Shown: positions 39,816-51,139 of the stretch, piece after piece
How the letters are laid out: the number at the start of each line of letters is the position of its first letter
Numbering within the stretch: position 1 is the stretch's first letter
Assembly (NCBI RefSeq): GCF_000785785.1
Contig: NZ_JRQN01000009.1
Span: 1 to 64,000, forward strand
Length of the DNA: 64,000 nucleotides
Source: Streptococcus uberis
GTDB lineage: Bacteria; Bacillota; Bacilli; Lactobacillales; Streptococcaceae
Direction of reading: 5' to 3'
The notes under the pieces: generated by a model
Told to the model about the DNA's origin: nothing
Database searches by the model: none
What the model saw: the letters and a program-made list of their open reading frames with translations, nothing else
Translations under genes and position numbers: made by a program

Positions 39816-42019
39816 TAAGAGCCAAATATGATTGGAAGATAGATGACAAGAAGCCAGATGATGGCTTCTTTAAACTAGCAAATAAAAAAGGACTGAGTGA
39901 AGCAGTCGGTCGTCTCTTTTTTGAAAGAGGAATTGATACAGAAGAGAAATTAGATCATTTTTTGCGTTCAGATCTTTCGGATTTACATAATCCTTACCTC
40001 TTAAATGATATGCAAAAAGCTGTTGAACGGATTCGAACAGCAATAGAAAACTTTGAACAAATATTGGTTTACGGTGATTACGATGCAGATGGGATGACAT
40101 CCGCATCCATCATGAAAGAAACACTTGAAATGATGGGTGCAGAAGCCATTATTTATCTGCCCAATCGTTTTACAGACGGCTATGGACCCAACCAAAGTGT
40201 CTATAAGTACTTTATAGAGCAAAACCAAGTTAGTTTAATTATAACAGTTGATAATGGGGTAGCAGGTCACGAGGCCATTGCTTACGCGCAAGCAACCGGA
40301 GTAGATGTGATTGTCACAGATCATCACTCCTTACCCGATCAATTGCCTCAAGCTTTCGCAGTTATTCATCCAGAGCACCCAGAAGCTAATTATCCTTTTA
40401 AAAAATTAGCTGGCTGTGGGGTTGCCTTTAAACTTGCCTGCGCCTTGCTTGAAACAGTTCCAACAGAATTTTTAGATTTAGTGGCTATTGGGACCATTGC
40501 GGACATGGTTTCTTTGACCGATGAGAATCGTGTTTTAGTTAAGAATGGCTTAAAAGTCTTAAAAAATAGTGAGCGCCAAGGTTTACAGGAATTAATGGCT
40601 ATTTCAGGAGTTGATTTTGATGCTATTGATGAAGATACAGTAGGTTTTAAAATTGCTCCACAATTGAATGCTCTAGGGCGGTTAGATGATCCTAATCCAG
40701 CAATTGAGCTCTTGACTGGCTTTGATGATGAAGAAGCCCATGATATTGCTGTCATGATTAATGAAAAAAATGAAGAACGCAAGAATTTAGTTCAGACAAT
40801 TTATAATGAAGCTGTGCAAATGATTGATAGCAGTAAGTCGGTCCAAGTTTTAGCAAAAGTAGGTTGGCATCCTGGGGTTTTAGGGATTGTCGCAGGTCGA
40901 ATTCTTGAAGAAATTAGTCAAACGGTTATTGTTTTAACTATTGAAAATGGTGTGGCTAAAGGATCAGCACGGTCAATTGAAGCCTTGAATATTTTTGATG
41001 CTTTAAGCCATAAAAGAGAAATCATGACTGCTTTTGGTGGTCATAGTGGTGCTGCGGGGATGACATTGCCAGCCGAAAATCTCCCTGCACTCTCAGAATC
41101 ATTATGTGATTACGTTCGTTCGAAATCGATTGATACCCAAAAGAAAAATACGTTACAGATTGATAGCTGGTTAGAGCCAGAACAATTGACTTTAGACTTC
41201 TTAAAAGAATTAAATCTGCTTGCACCATTTGGAATGGATAATGAAAAGCCGGTTTTTGCTCTAAAGGAGTTCACACTTGTTCAAAGTCGAACAATGGGAA
41301 GTGATCAAAGTCATTTGAAATTACGTATTAAAAAAGGCACACTGGAAACTGATGTTGTTGCCTTTAACCAAGGTCAGTACAGTCAAGAGTTTAGTCAATT
41401 ATCCGATTTAGAGTTAGCAGTCACTCTAACTGTTAATTCTTGGAACGGTAATACAAGCCTGCAGCTCATGTTAGTAGATGCCAGGGCAACCAAGAGTCCT
41501 CAATTGTTTGACTTTAGATCAAGGAATATGACTTTACCTGAGTATGTTTCGGATATCATGGCGGAAACGGATAGTCAGGAAGTGGCAATCGTTACATTAC
41601 CAGAGGATTTGGAAGCTTTGCGTCAGCAATTCCAAGATAAACCCTTTGAAGCTATTTATTTTAAAAATGTGATTGAAAAGCCTTATTATTTAAGTGGATT
41701 TGGTAGTAAAGAGCAGTTTGCCAGATTGTATAAAACCATTTATCAATTTCCAGAGTTTGATGTTCGCTATAAATTGAGTCAATTAAGTGCTTATTTGAAC
41801 ATAGACCAGCTGCTTTTAATAAAGATGATTCAAATTTTTGAGGAATTGGAATTTATCACGATTAAGGATGGTTTAATGTCTGTTAATAAAGATGCTGATA
41901 AACGAGATATTGCAGAGAGCAAAATCTATCAGGACTTAAGACAACTTGTGAAATACCAGGAATTGATGGCTCTAGCTACACCACAAGAAATTTATCGTTT
42001 TTTGTTGGGTGATGACTAA
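39812..42019 (+). CDS. recJ: Single-strand DNA exonuclease RecJ
   Basis: 735 residues. DHH-family motifs: YGDYDADGMTS (motif I), TVDNGVAG, VTDHHSLPD (DHH), and DHHA1 with GWHPGVLGIVAGR and FGGHSGAAG. A C-terminal extension (about 560-735) is typical of Firmicute RecJ. It degrades single-stranded DNA 5' to 3' in recombination and mismatch repair. It overlaps the SDR gene by four bases (ATGA). Confidence 0.94.
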   Translation: MIRAKYDWKIDDKKPDDGFFKLANKKGLSEAVGRLFFERGIDTEEKLDHFLRSDLSDLHNPYLLNDMQKAVERIRTAIENFEQILVYGDYDADGMTSASIMKETLEMMGAEAIIYLPNRFTDGYGPNQSVYKYFIEQNQVSLIITVDNGVAGHEAIAYAQATGVDVIVTDHHSLPDQLPQAFAVIHPEHPEANYPFKKLAGCGVAFKLACALLETVPTEFLDLVAIGTIADMVSLTDENRVLVKNGLKVLKNSERQGLQELMAISGVDFDAIDEDTVGFKIAPQLNALGRLDDPNPAIELLTGFDDEEAHDIAVMINEKNEERKNLVQTIYNEAVQMIDSSKSVQVLAKVGWHPGVLGIVAGRILEEISQTVIVLTIENGVAKGSARSIEALNIFDALSHKREIMTAFGGHSGAAGMTLPAENLPALSESLCDYVRSKSIDTQKKNTLQIDSWLEPEQLTLDFLKELNLLAPFGMDNEKPVFALKEFTLVQSRTMGSDQSHLKLRIKKGTLETDVVAFNQGQYSQEFSQLSDLELAVTLTVNSWNGNTSLQLMLVDARATKSPQLFDFRSRNMTLPEYVSDIMAETDSQEVAIVTLPEDLEALRQQFQDKPFEAIYFKNVIEKPYYLSGFGSKEQFARLYKTIYQFPEFDVRYKLSQLSAYLNIDQLLLIKMIQIFEELEFITIKDGLMSVNKDADKRDIAESKIYQDLRQLVKYQELMALATPQEIYRFLLGDD

Positions 42020-42097
42020 TTTAGCTCATTTGTATAGGCAACTCTCCATTTTTTAAAACACTTATCTGCTTTAATTTACGAATGTTTTTTTTAATGG

Positions 42098-42103
42098 TAT
42101 AAT
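42098..42103 (+). promoter_or_regulatory. Extended -10 promoter ahead of apt
   Basis: TGGTATAAT with TATAAT at 42098-42103, about 50 bases before apt. Confidence 0.55.
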
Positions 42104-42153
42104 GAAGAGTATTTTATTGTTGGCTTAGACCACTAGAAAGATTTTTATTTATT

Positions 42154-42672
42154 ATGGAATTAACAAATTTTATTGCGTCAATTGACAATTATCCTAAAGA
42201 AGGCATTACATTCAGAGATATTTCCCCTTTAATGGCAGATGGCAAAGCTTATAGCTATGCTATCCGTGAAATTGCTCAATATGCGTGTGATAAAGATATT
42301 GACATGATTGTTGGACCTGAAGCTAGAGGCTTTATTATCGGATGTCCTGTTGCTGTTGAACTAGGTATTGGATTTGCACCTGTTCGTAAACCAGGTAAAC
42401 TACCACGAGAAGTTGTCTCTGCTGACTATGAAAAAGAGTACGGTTTAGATACATTAACAATGCATTCAGATGCTATTAAACCTGGGCAACGCGTTTTGAT
42501 TGTTGATGATTTACTTGCAACAGGGGGAACTGTTAAAGCAACGATTGACATGATTCAACAATTAGGTGGCGTTGTTGCAGGTTGCGCTTTTTTAATTGAG
42601 TTAGATGGCTTAAATGGTCGAGATGCTTTAGGTGATATCGACTACAAAGTACTAATGAATTTCCCTGGCTAA
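42154..42672 (+). CDS. apt: Adenine phosphoribosyltransferase
   Basis: 172 residues. The PRPP-binding motif [16 protein letters not shown] and the adenine site motif VGPEARGF are both intact. It salvages adenine to AMP. Upstream spacing and the promoter suggest it is transcribed apart from recJ. The start has no strong ribosome site in view. Confidence 0.95.
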   Translation: MELTNFIASIDNYPKEGITFRDISPLMADGKAYSYAIREIAQYACDKDIDMIVGPEARGFIIGCPVAVELGIGFAPVRKPGKLPREVVSADYEKEYGLDTLTMHSDAIKPGQRVLIVDDLLATGGTVKATIDMIQQLGGVVAGCAFLIELDGLNGRDALGDIDYKVLMNFPG

Positions 42673-42737
42673 TTCTATTAGATTTTAGAAAAAACTGATA
42701 GAAACTATGGCTATTGCTATAGCATGATAGAGGTATT

Positions 42738-43421
42738 ATGAGTTTTTTAGAAAATTATAAGTCAGGCAATTTGGTGATTCCAAGTGCCTTACTTTTTCAT
42801 TTTAATGCTATTTTTTCAGATACCAATGATTATTTGGTATGGCAATTTTTTTATTTGCAAAACACAACAAAAATGGATGACTTGGCACCTAGTCAAATTG
42901 CCAATGCAATTGGCAAAACAGTCGCAGAAGTTAATAAATCTATTTCAAATTTAACCAATCAGGAATTGTTGGATATGAAGACCATTAAGATTGCTGATGA
43001 GATTGAGATACTATTTGATGCCAGTCCTGCTTTAGAAAAGCTCGATCAACTTATGGCAACCAAAAATAATGACCTTAGTGAAGAGATAACTAATTCTAAT
43101 CAATACAAACAACTTGTCGATGAATTTGAAAGAGAATTAGGCCGCTTCTTAAGTCCTTTTGAATTAGAGGATTTAGAAAAAACCGTACACGAGGACCATA
43201 CTGACCCAGCACTTATTAGGGAAGCTTTGAAGGAAGCTGTTTTTAATGGTAAAACGAATTGGAAATATATTCAAGCTATTCTCCGTAATTGGCGCAAAGA
43301 GGGTATCATTAACTTACATCAGGTAGAAGAGAAAAAAAGAGAACGTGATGATCGCTCTCAATCAAATGTTGTTGTTCCAGAAGACTTTTTATCTGCTATG
43401 AATCTTTGGAGTGATCAATGA
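42738..43421 (+). CDS. dnaD: DnaD-family replication initiation protein
   Basis: 227 residues. The N-terminal winged-helix DDBH1 domain (about 15-100, with a VWQFFYLQN helix) precedes the C-terminal DDBH2 domain (about 125-200) with YIQAILRNWRKEGI, the hallmark YxxxILxxW motif. DnaD helps load the replicative helicase with DnaB and DnaI. It overlaps nth by four bases; the dnaD-nth pair is common in Firmicutes. Confidence 0.9.
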   Translation: MSFLENYKSGNLVIPSALLFHFNAIFSDTNDYLVWQFFYLQNTTKMDDLAPSQIANAIGKTVAEVNKSISNLTNQELLDMKTIKIADEIEILFDASPALEKLDQLMATKNNDLSEEITNSNQYKQLVDEFERELGRFLSPFELEDLEKTVHEDHTDPALIREALKEAVFNGKTNWKYIQAILRNWRKEGIINLHQVEEKKRERDDRSQSNVVVPEDFLSAMNLWSDQ

Positions 43422-44065
43422 GGATCGGGAAAGCACGTTTAAAAGTAGTACTTGATATTATTGCAAAGATGTTTCCAGAGGCTAAGGGAGAATTGGATTG
43501 GGAAACCCCGTTTCAATTGCTGATAGCTGTTATTTTGTCTGCTCAGACAACGGATAAAGCAGTTAATAAGATAACACCTATGTTATGGGCAAAATATCCT
43601 GAAATAGAAGATTTAGCTGTAGCAAACTTAAGTGATGTTGAAAATTGTTTACGAACAATTGGTTTGTATAAAAATAAAGCAAGGAATATCATTAAAACTG
43701 CTCAGGCTATTCTTGATCAATTTGAGGGACAAGTACCTAAAAGCCATCTTGAATTAGAGACCCTTCCAGGTGTTGGACGTAAAACTGCAAATGTTGTTTT
43801 AGGTGAAGTTTATGGCATTCCATCAATTGCGGTAGATACGCATGTCGCTAGGGTGTCAAAGCGGCTGAATATCTCTGCGCCTGATGCAGACGTTAAGCAA
43901 ATCGAAAAAGATTTAATGGCCAAAATTCCTAAGAAGAATTGGGTAGTTACGCATCATCGTCTGATTTTTTTTGGTCGATATCATTGCCTTGCCAAAAATC
44001 CCAAGTGTGCCACCTGTCCACTACAGTCTTACTGTGTTTATTATAAGGAAAGTAAAAATGCTTAG
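43418..44065 (+). CDS. nth: Endonuclease III
   Basis: 215 residues. Helix-hairpin-helix LPGVGRKTANVV, catalytic Asp in AVDTHVARVS, catalytic Lys in SAQTTDKAVN, and the 4Fe-4S loop with Cys spacing C-x6-C-x2-C-x5-C near the C-terminus. It removes oxidised pyrimidines and nicks the abasic site. It is translationally coupled to dnaD. Confidence 0.95.
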   Translation: MRIGKARLKVVLDIIAKMFPEAKGELDWETPFQLLIAVILSAQTTDKAVNKITPMLWAKYPEIEDLAVANLSDVENCLRTIGLYKNKARNIIKTAQAILDQFEGQVPKSHLELETLPGVGRKTANVVLGEVYGIPSIAVDTHVARVSKRLNISAPDADVKQIEKDLMAKIPKKNWVVTHHRLIFFGRYHCLAKNPKCATCPLQSYCVYYKESKNA

Positions 44066-44140
44066 TGTTCTAGGTGTTCGGTTTGAAGTGGTATAGGGAA
44101 ATGGGATTTGTCTATGGTCTGAACACTTAGTATTTTAAGC
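44064..44140. repeat. Imperfect inverted repeat after nth
   Basis: GTGTTC (about 44068-44080, two close copies) faces GAACAC (about 44123-44128), with an inner ATAGGGAAAT/ATTTGTCTAT stem. The sequence that follows is T-rich with breaks (GCGTTTTCTTTTTTATG), so it may act as a weak terminator of the dnaD-nth operon. It is not a clean terminator. Confidence 0.45.
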
Positions 44141-44231
44141 GTTTTCTTTTTTATGTTTTTGTTTTTCTTCTTGAATAATTAAGATTCTAATGTTATGATT
44201 AATTTAAATCTAATATTTATGGAGTATTTTA

Positions 44232-44885
44232 ATGAAATTCTTGAGAAGATTTTTATTAATCATCTTATTACTATTTGTTTATGGCTTGTTAAGCGATGTT
44301 ATGTCTATATTCTTAGGGGGAAATTATAAATTTCAAAGTTCATTTGAATTTAGTATAATTGAACAGATAATTCTAATGTTTGTGGCAGTTTTTTCTACCT
44401 TAGTTATTCTCATTTTATTGAAGAAATTTATCCTACATTATCAATTTGAAATAAATTGGAAAAAAAAAGATATTATCGTTTTCTTTGTTGCTTTGCTGAT
44501 AATGGAAATTATAGGTCATGGGGGACTTTTTTTACTGAACTATTTAAAGATTGGGACAACGCTTAATCAAGATTTACTTGAACAAATGTTTGGATCATTT
44601 AACTTTTTTATAACGCTAATCATCATTGGAGTTTGTGGTCCGATTTGTGAAGAAGTCATCTTTAGAGCTGGTATTATTTATTATCTTTTTGAAGATTTTC
44701 CTTTTTTAGGGTTTATCTTTAGTGTTATTGTTTTCACAGTCTTACAACTCCCGTCAAATGTTGTATCGCTAGTGATGTATGGAGGTGTAGGATTAGTGCT
44801 TTCGCTTATTTATTATAAGACAAAGCGTTTAGATTTAGTCATTGCGCTTCACCTTGTTTATAATATCAGTATGTGTCTGACTTAA
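44232..44885 (+). CDS. CPBP-family intramembrane protease-like protein
   Basis: 217 residues, about six membrane helices. The family motif EEVIFRAGIIYY (EExxxR) and the later HLVYNISM block with His near 209 are the predicted active site of CPBP (Abi) proteins, relatives of Rce1. In lactic acid bacteria some act in bacteriocin self-immunity; no bacteriocin gene is near, so the target is unknown. It stands alone with a ribosome site GGAG and a terminator after it. Confidence 0.82.
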   Translation: MKFLRRFLLIILLLFVYGLLSDVMSIFLGGNYKFQSSFEFSIIEQIILMFVAVFSTLVILILLKKFILHYQFEINWKKKDIIVFFVALLIMEIIGHGGLFLLNYLKIGTTLNQDLLEQMFGSFNFFITLIIIGVCGPICEEVIFRAGIIYYLFEDFPFLGFIFSVIVFTVLQLPSNVVSLVMYGGVGLVLSLIYYKTKRLDLVIALHLVYNISMCLT

Positions 44886-44935
44886 TTTTAGAATGTATTA
44901 AGATGAACTAATAGGTTCTATGCAACTTTTGAGGT

Positions 44936-44973
44936 GTAAAGAATAATGGTATAGGCTATTATTCTTTTTTTCT
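44936..44973 (+). terminator. Intrinsic terminator after the CPBP gene
   Basis: AAGAATAAT pairs with ATTATTCTT across a short loop, followed by a T run. Confidence 0.78.
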
Positions 44974-44981
44974 ATTTTTGT

Positions 44982-44987
44982 TATAAT
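44982..44987 (+). promoter_or_regulatory. Extended -10 promoter ahead of trmK
   Basis: TGTTATAAT with TATAAT at 44982-44987, 35 bases before trmK. Confidence 0.5.
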
Positions 44988-45022
44988 AGGAAAGGATTAA
45001 GAAAAGAAAGTATGAGTATTAA

Positions 45023-45706
45023 ATGGACAATTTATCACAACGATTGACGCTTGTCGCAAATTTTATTCCCAAAGGAAGTAAACTATTGGATGTAGGAAGC
45101 GATCATGCTTATTTACCAATTTATCTTGTAAAAACGGGAGTGATTACATCTGCAATTGCTGGTGAGGTTGTAAAAGGACCTTTTGAATCGGCTCAGAAAA
45201 ATGTTACCCAAGAATTATTGGCGGACAAAATTGATGTTCGTTTAGCAAATGGCTTAGCAGCCTTTGATGAAACAGACAAGGTTACAGCTATTAGTATCTG
45301 TGGAATGGGCGGACGCTTAATTGCTGAGATTCTTGAAGCTGGTAAAGACAAATTAGCTACAGTTGAAACCTTGGTTTTACAGCCTAATAACCGCGAAGAT
45401 GATTTAAGACGTTGGCTGACAAAGAATGATTTCGTGATTACTGCAGAAAAAGTCATGTCTGAAAATGATAAGTTTTATGAAATCATTCTTGCGCAGCATG
45501 GTCACCGTGAATTATCACTGAAGGAAACCCGCTTTGGACCTATTTTAGGTCAGGAAAAATCAGTCCTGTTTAAAGCCAAGTGGCAAAGAGAACTAGATAA
45601 ATTATCCTATGCTTTGTCCTGTATTCCTGAGGATAATCTGCTAAATCGCTCGGCTATCTCCCAAAGAATAGACCTAATAAAGGAGATGATTGAAGATGAA
45701 AATTAG
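45023..45706 (+). CDS. trmK: tRNA (adenine(22)-N1)-methyltransferase
   Basis: 227 residues. The SAM-binding motif [12 protein letters not shown] (residues 21-32), the motif ISICGMGG, and [14 protein letters not shown] match TrmK. It methylates A22 in tRNAs and is found mainly in Gram-positive bacteria. It overlaps the Nif3-like gene, its usual partner in Firmicutes. Confidence 0.92.
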   Translation: MDNLSQRLTLVANFIPKGSKLLDVGSDHAYLPIYLVKTGVITSAIAGEVVKGPFESAQKNVTQELLADKIDVRLANGLAAFDETDKVTAISICGMGGRLIAEILEAGKDKLATVETLVLQPNNREDDLRRWLTKNDFVITAEKVMSENDKFYEIILAQHGHRELSLKETRFGPILGQEKSVLFKAKWQRELDKLSYALSCIPEDNLLNRSAISQRIDLIKEMIEDEN

Positions 45707-46484
45707 TCACGTCATTGAAAAGTATGAAGCTTTTTGTCCGACGCAGTTATCAATGCCTGGGGATGTTTTTGGCTTACAAATTGGTAGTTTGGATAATGAA
45801 GTGTCAACTATTATGGTTACTTTAGATGTTCGCGAAGAGACAGTTAGAGAAGCTATTACAAAAGGTGTCGATCTTATTATTACAAAACATGCGCCCATTT
45901 TTAAAGGGGTTAAGGACTTAGTTGCTTCGCCGCAAAGGGATATTCTCTTGGACTTGGTTAAACATGACATCTCTGTTTATGTTAGCCATACCAATATTGA
46001 TGTTCTTAGTGGTGGGCTAAATGATTGGTTTTGTGAGATGCTCGAAATTACGGATACAAGCTATCTTAGTCAGGTTGGTGATGGGTTTGGTATCGGTCGG
46101 ATTGGTAACATTGAACCACAACCTTTTGAAACCTTTGCTCAGCGTGTGAAGGAAGTTTTTGGTTTAGATACTGTTCGTTTAATTCGTTATGGTGATGTCA
46201 ACCCAATTATTTCTAAGGTAGCAATTTGTGGTGGTAGTGGTGATGACTTTTACAAAGATGCTCTTTCTAAGGGGGCAGACTTGTATGTAACTGGAGATAT
46301 CTATTACCATACAGCTCAAGAAATGCTAACAGAAGGTCTATTAGCAATTGATCCGGGACATCATATTGAAGCCTTATTTATTTCAAAGATGAGTCATATA
46401 CTAGAAGAATGGAAAATGGAAGAAGAGTGGCCTGTGACGGTTTTAGCTAGTCAAAGCTCAACTAATCCATTTCATTATTTATAG
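45696..46484 (+). CDS. Nif3-like dinuclear metal-binding protein
   Basis: 262 residues. The metal ligands of the family are seen in [18 protein letters not shown] and the C-terminal ATDPGHHIE-like segment ([11 protein letters not shown]). These proteins form hexameric toroids; GTP cyclohydrolase-type activity was proposed but is not settled. The ATG at 45696 is used because AGGAG precedes it by about 10 bases; a TTG two codons up is possible. It overlaps trmK by 11 bases. Confidence 0.85.
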   Translation: MKISHVIEKYEAFCPTQLSMPGDVFGLQIGSLDNEVSTIMVTLDVREETVREAITKGVDLIITKHAPIFKGVKDLVASPQRDILLDLVKHDISVYVSHTNIDVLSGGLNDWFCEMLEITDTSYLSQVGDGFGIGRIGNIEPQPFETFAQRVKEVFGLDTVRLIRYGDVNPIISKVAICGGSGDDFYKDALSKGADLYVTGDIYYHTAQEMLTEGLLAIDPGHHIEALFISKMSHILEEWKMEEEWPVTVLASQSSTNPFHYL

Positions 46485-46498
46485 AAAAGGAGTTTATT

Positions 46499-47319
46499 AT
46501 GGATTGGATTGCTAAACAAGACATTGTCTTGTTAGCTTTTTTGGCAGGACTCTTTACTTGGGCATGCACTATCTTTGGTGCAGCAATTGTTTTTTTCTTT
46601 AAAACCATTAGTCGACGACTCTTAGATAGTATGATGGGGTTTGCGGCCGGTGTTATGATTGCGGCCTCTTTTTGGTCGTTGCTAGCGCCTTCAATCGAGT
46701 TTGCAAAAACTACATACGGAAGCTATGCTTGGATACCAGCAGCTACGGGGTTTTTACTAGGTGGTTTATTTTTAAGGGGGATTGATGCTCTTGTACCTCA
46801 TTTACATTTGAATAAAGATGTATCTGAAATGGAAGGTATGGCATCTGGACGAAAGTTATCTAAGACGGCCTTGCTTTTTTTAGCCATTACGATTCACAAT
46901 ATCCCAGAAGGACTTGCCGTTGGAGTTACTTTTGGTGCTTTGGCGCAAGGTGATTTTTCAAAAGCTGCGCTACTTGGTGCAATAAGTTTAGCGATAGGTA
47001 TAGGGATTCAAAATATTCCAGAAGGTGCAGCATTGTCAATTCCGATTCGTGCGGATGGGAAATCTCGAGCGATCGCATTTTATTGGGGCTCAATGTCTGC
47101 TATCGTTGAACCAATTGGTGCAGTACTTGGCGCGGCTTTAGTCCTGAAAATGTTACCTATCTTACCCTATGCGTCTCATTTGCAGCCGGTGCTATGATTT
47201 TTGTTGTTGTAGAAGAATTAATACCTGAATCACAAACCAATGGTAATACTGACATAGCTACATTAGGGCTCATGCTTGGTTTTATGATAATGATGGTTTT
47301 AGATGTGGCATTGGGGTAA
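46499..47319 (+). pseudogene. ZIP-family metal transporter, one-base frameshift near the C-terminus
   Basis: About 273 residues with eight helices when restored. Helix 4 has ITIHNIPEGLAVGV and helix 5 has GIGIQNIPEGAAL, the paired HNxPEG and QNxPEG metal-site motifs of bacterial ZIPs (zinc uptake). At about 47173-47175 one base is missing: the frame ends falsely at SHLQPVL, while [19 protein letters not shown] and the last helix continue in the next frame to 47319. The frame of the first part is well kept, so a real old pseudogene is unlikely. Confidence 0.85.
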
Positions 47320-47324
47320 GTGAC

Positions 47325-48449
47325 ATGATAAAAAAGAAAAAAGTAGCTATTGTAGGTGCAGGAATAGTAGGATCGACTGCCGCTTATTATTTAAGTAAGG
47401 ATATGAATTGTCAAGTGACAATTTTCGATTATGGGAAAGGGCAAGCGACCAAAGCTGCTGCTGGTATTATTAGCCCTTGGTTCTCCAAAAGAAGAAATAA
47501 GGCATGGTATCATTTGGCAAAATCAGGTGCGGATTTTTACCAGATACTAATCAAGGACTTAGAAAAAGATCGGGTTGATACCAGTTTTTATCAAAAAAAT
47601 GGTGTCCTTCTTTTAAAGAGGAATGAAGAGAAGTTAGAAGAATTAGTCACTTTAGCAGAATCGAGAAAAGAAACTGCCCTGCTAATTGGAGATTTAGCAA
47701 TATTATCAAAAAAACAGGTTAATGCACTATTTCCAGGCTTACAGAACTTTCAAGAGCTTTTGTTTGCATCTGGAGGTGCACGAGTTGACGGTGCTCAATT
47801 GTGTCAAACCTTAATTGAAACGTCAGGATTTGAATTAGTCTCCAAAAAAGTAACTTTATCCTTTGAGCGAGATAAGTTTGTGATTGATGGCCAGTTATTT
47901 GATCGCGTTATTCTAGCCTGTGGTGCTTGGTTGGGAGAAATTCTTGATCCTTTAGGATACCAAGTGGATGTTAAACCACAAAAAGGTCAGCTAATTGATT
48001 ATCATTTTGAGCATTTAAAAACGGATGATTTTCCAGTAGTCATGCCTGAGGGTGAAATTGACATTATCCCTTTCAATGGAGGGAAGATATCTGTTGGAGC
48101 AAGCCATGAAAATGATAAAGGATTTGATTTGTCAGTGGATGAGAGAGTTGTGGATGAACTAGACGCATCAGCTATTGCCTACTACCCTCAATTGGGCGCA
48201 GCAATCAAGAAAAAAGTAAGGGTTGGGACTAGAGCCTATAGTAGTGATTTTTTACCCTTTTTTGGAGAAGTGACTGACAGAAAAGGTCTTTTTGCTGCGA
48301 GTGGCCTTGGTTCTTCTGGTCTAACAGTAGGTGCCTTAGTTGGTAAGGAATTGGCTGCTATGGTTCTGAACAAGGAATTGTTTTTAAATCCGGAGGACTA
48401 TCCTATTGCCTCATATATTTCCAAACGTGACAGTTACCCTAAAAAATGA
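47325..48449 (+). CDS. FAD-dependent amine/amino-acid oxidase (DAO family)
   Basis: 374 residues. The dinucleotide-binding motif VAIVGAGIVGSTAAYYLS at the N-terminus, then the DAO-family blocks AAGIISPWFS, VILACGAWLG and LFAASGLGSSGL near the C-terminus. It likely oxidises a small amine or D-amino acid; the substrate is unknown and no pathway partner is next to it. It begins 5 bases after the ZIP gene, with GGGGTAAG as a ribosome site inside that gene's end. Confidence 0.82.
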   Translation: MIKKKKVAIVGAGIVGSTAAYYLSKDMNCQVTIFDYGKGQATKAAAGIISPWFSKRRNKAWYHLAKSGADFYQILIKDLEKDRVDTSFYQKNGVLLLKRNEEKLEELVTLAESRKETALLIGDLAILSKKQVNALFPGLQNFQELLFASGGARVDGAQLCQTLIETSGFELVSKKVTLSFERDKFVIDGQLFDRVILACGAWLGEILDPLGYQVDVKPQKGQLIDYHFEHLKTDDFPVVMPEGEIDIIPFNGGKISVGASHENDKGFDLSVDERVVDELDASAIAYYPQLGAAIKKKVRVGTRAYSSDFLPFFGEVTDRKGLFAASGLGSSGLTVGALVGKELAAMVLNKELFLNPEDYPIASYISKRDSYPKK

Positions 48450-48496
48450 TAAAATAATAGGGATTTATACAAATACAATTATATAGGAGTTATTCA

Positions 48497-49366
48497 ATGA
48501 AAGGTATTATACTTGCCGGTGGCTCAGGAACACGTTTATATCCATTAACCCGTGCAGCATCTAAACAATTGATGCCAATTTATGACAAACCAATGATTTA
48601 TTACCCACTCTCTACTTTAATGTTAGCAGGCATTAAAGATATTTTAATTATTTCAACACCACAAGACTTACCACGTTTTGAAGAATTGTTAGGAAGTGGC
48701 GCAGAATTCGGAATTAATTTATCTTATGCTGAACAGCCTAGTCCAGATGGATTGGCACAAGCCTTTATCATTGGTGAGGAATTCATCGGCGATGATCATG
48801 TAGCCTTGATTTTAGGAGATAATATTTATCATGGGAATGGCTTAACCAAAATGCTTCAAAATGCTGCAACAAAAGAAAAAGGAGCAACCGTTTTTGGCTA
48901 TCAAGTTAAAGATCCAGAACGCTTTGGTGTTGTAGAATTTGATGAAAACATGAATGCTATTTCTATCGAAGAAAAACCAGAGAAACCTAAATCAAACTTT
49001 GCTGTAACCGGACTTTATTTTTATGACAATGATGTTGTTGAAATTGCAAAAAATATTAAACCAAGTCCTCGTGGTGAGCTTGAAATTACCGATGTTAATA
49101 AAGCGTATTTGGAACGTGGTGATTTATCGGTTGAATTAATGGGACGTGGCTTTGCATGGTTAGATACAGGTACACATGAAAGTCTATTAGAAGCAGCGCA
49201 GTACATTGAAACTGTTCAACGCTTACAAAATGCACAAGTTGCTAATTTGGAAGAAATTGCTTACCGCATGGGCTATATCACAAAAGACCAAGTTTCTGAA
49301 TTGGCACAGCCATTGAAGAAAAATGAATATGGTCAATATTTACTAAGATTGATTGGAGAAGCTTAA
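48497..49366 (+). CDS. rmlA: Glucose-1-phosphate thymidylyltransferase
   Basis: 289 residues. [11 protein letters not shown] nucleotide-binding signature at the N-terminus, then the ILGDNIYHG metal/substrate motif and VTGLYFYDN. First step of dTDP-L-rhamnose synthesis. The start follows ATAGGAG. It is followed by rmlC with a one-base overlap. The rhamnose made is used in streptococcal cell-wall rhamnan polymers. Confidence 0.95.
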   Translation: MKGIILAGGSGTRLYPLTRAASKQLMPIYDKPMIYYPLSTLMLAGIKDILIISTPQDLPRFEELLGSGAEFGINLSYAEQPSPDGLAQAFIIGEEFIGDDHVALILGDNIYHGNGLTKMLQNAATKEKGATVFGYQVKDPERFGVVEFDENMNAISIEEKPEKPKSNFAVTGLYFYDNDVVEIAKNIKPSPRGELEITDVNKAYLERGDLSVELMGRGFAWLDTGTHESLLEAAQYIETVQRLQNAQVANLEEIAYRMGYITKDQVSELAQPLKKNEYGQYLLRLIGEA

Positions 49367-49959
49367 TGTCTGAAACCTTTTTTGGAAAAACACTCGCAGC
49401 TAAGCCGATTGAAGTTATTCCTGGTTTAATCGAATTTGATATTCCGGTTCATGGAGACAATCGTGGCTGGTTTAAAGAAAATTTTCAAAAGGAAAAAATG
49501 CTTCCTTTAGGTTTTCCTGAAAGCTTTTTTGCTGAGGGAAAATTACAAAATAATGTCAGTTTCTCACGAAAAAATGTTTTACGTGGATTACATGCTGAAC
49601 CATGGGATAAATATATTTCTGTTGCAGATGATGGCAAGGTTTTAGGATCTTGGGTTGATTTGCGTAATGGCGACACTTTTGGTAATGTTTATCAAACCGT
49701 TATTGATGCTTCTAAAGGAATTTTTGTTCCGCGTGGCGTTGCAAATGGCTTCCAAGTATTATCAGACAAAGTGTCTTATAGTTATCTTGTCAATGATTAT
49801 TGGGCTTTAGAATTAAAACCAAAATATGCCTTTGTAAACTATGCTGATCCTGCTCTAGGGATCAAGTGGGAAAATTTAGACCAAGCAGAAGTTTCAGAAG
49901 CAGATAAAAATCATCCAATGCTTGAAAGTGTGACACCTTTGAAAGCAGAAGATTTATAA
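49366..49959 (+). CDS. rmlC: dTDP-4-dehydrorhamnose 3,5-epimerase family protein
   Basis: 197 residues, cupin fold. Catalytic-type positions are seen as VLRGLHAEPWDKYISV (active His) and FVPRGVANGFQVLSD. It is third in the enzymatic path after RmlB although its gene is second here. This is the streptococcal form, which is more divergent than E. coli RmlC. RmlD is not encoded in the window and is usually elsewhere in these genomes. Confidence 0.92.
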   Translation: MSETFFGKTLAAKPIEVIPGLIEFDIPVHGDNRGWFKENFQKEKMLPLGFPESFFAEGKLQNNVSFSRKNVLRGLHAEPWDKYISVADDGKVLGSWVDLRNGDTFGNVYQTVIDASKGIFVPRGVANGFQVLSDKVSYSYLVNDYWALELKPKYAFVNYADPALGIKWENLDQAEVSEADKNHPMLESVTPLKAEDL

Positions 49960-49972
49960 AATATTGAATTAA

Positions 49973-51028
<1,056 letters not shown>

Positions 51029-51050
51029 TAATGTAGCGCCATACTTTTCG

Positions 51051-51082
51051 AAATGAAGACATCTGAGATGTCTTCATTTTTA
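51051..51082 (+). terminator. Intrinsic terminator of the rmlACB operon
   Basis: AATGAAGACATCT, one-base loop, AGATGTCTTCATT followed by T. A perfect stem. Confidence 0.85.
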
Positions 51083-51139
51083 ATATATTTAAGACAAGAA
51101 TAGATTAGAATGATGTTTAAGATGTGGTGAATCATGGAC

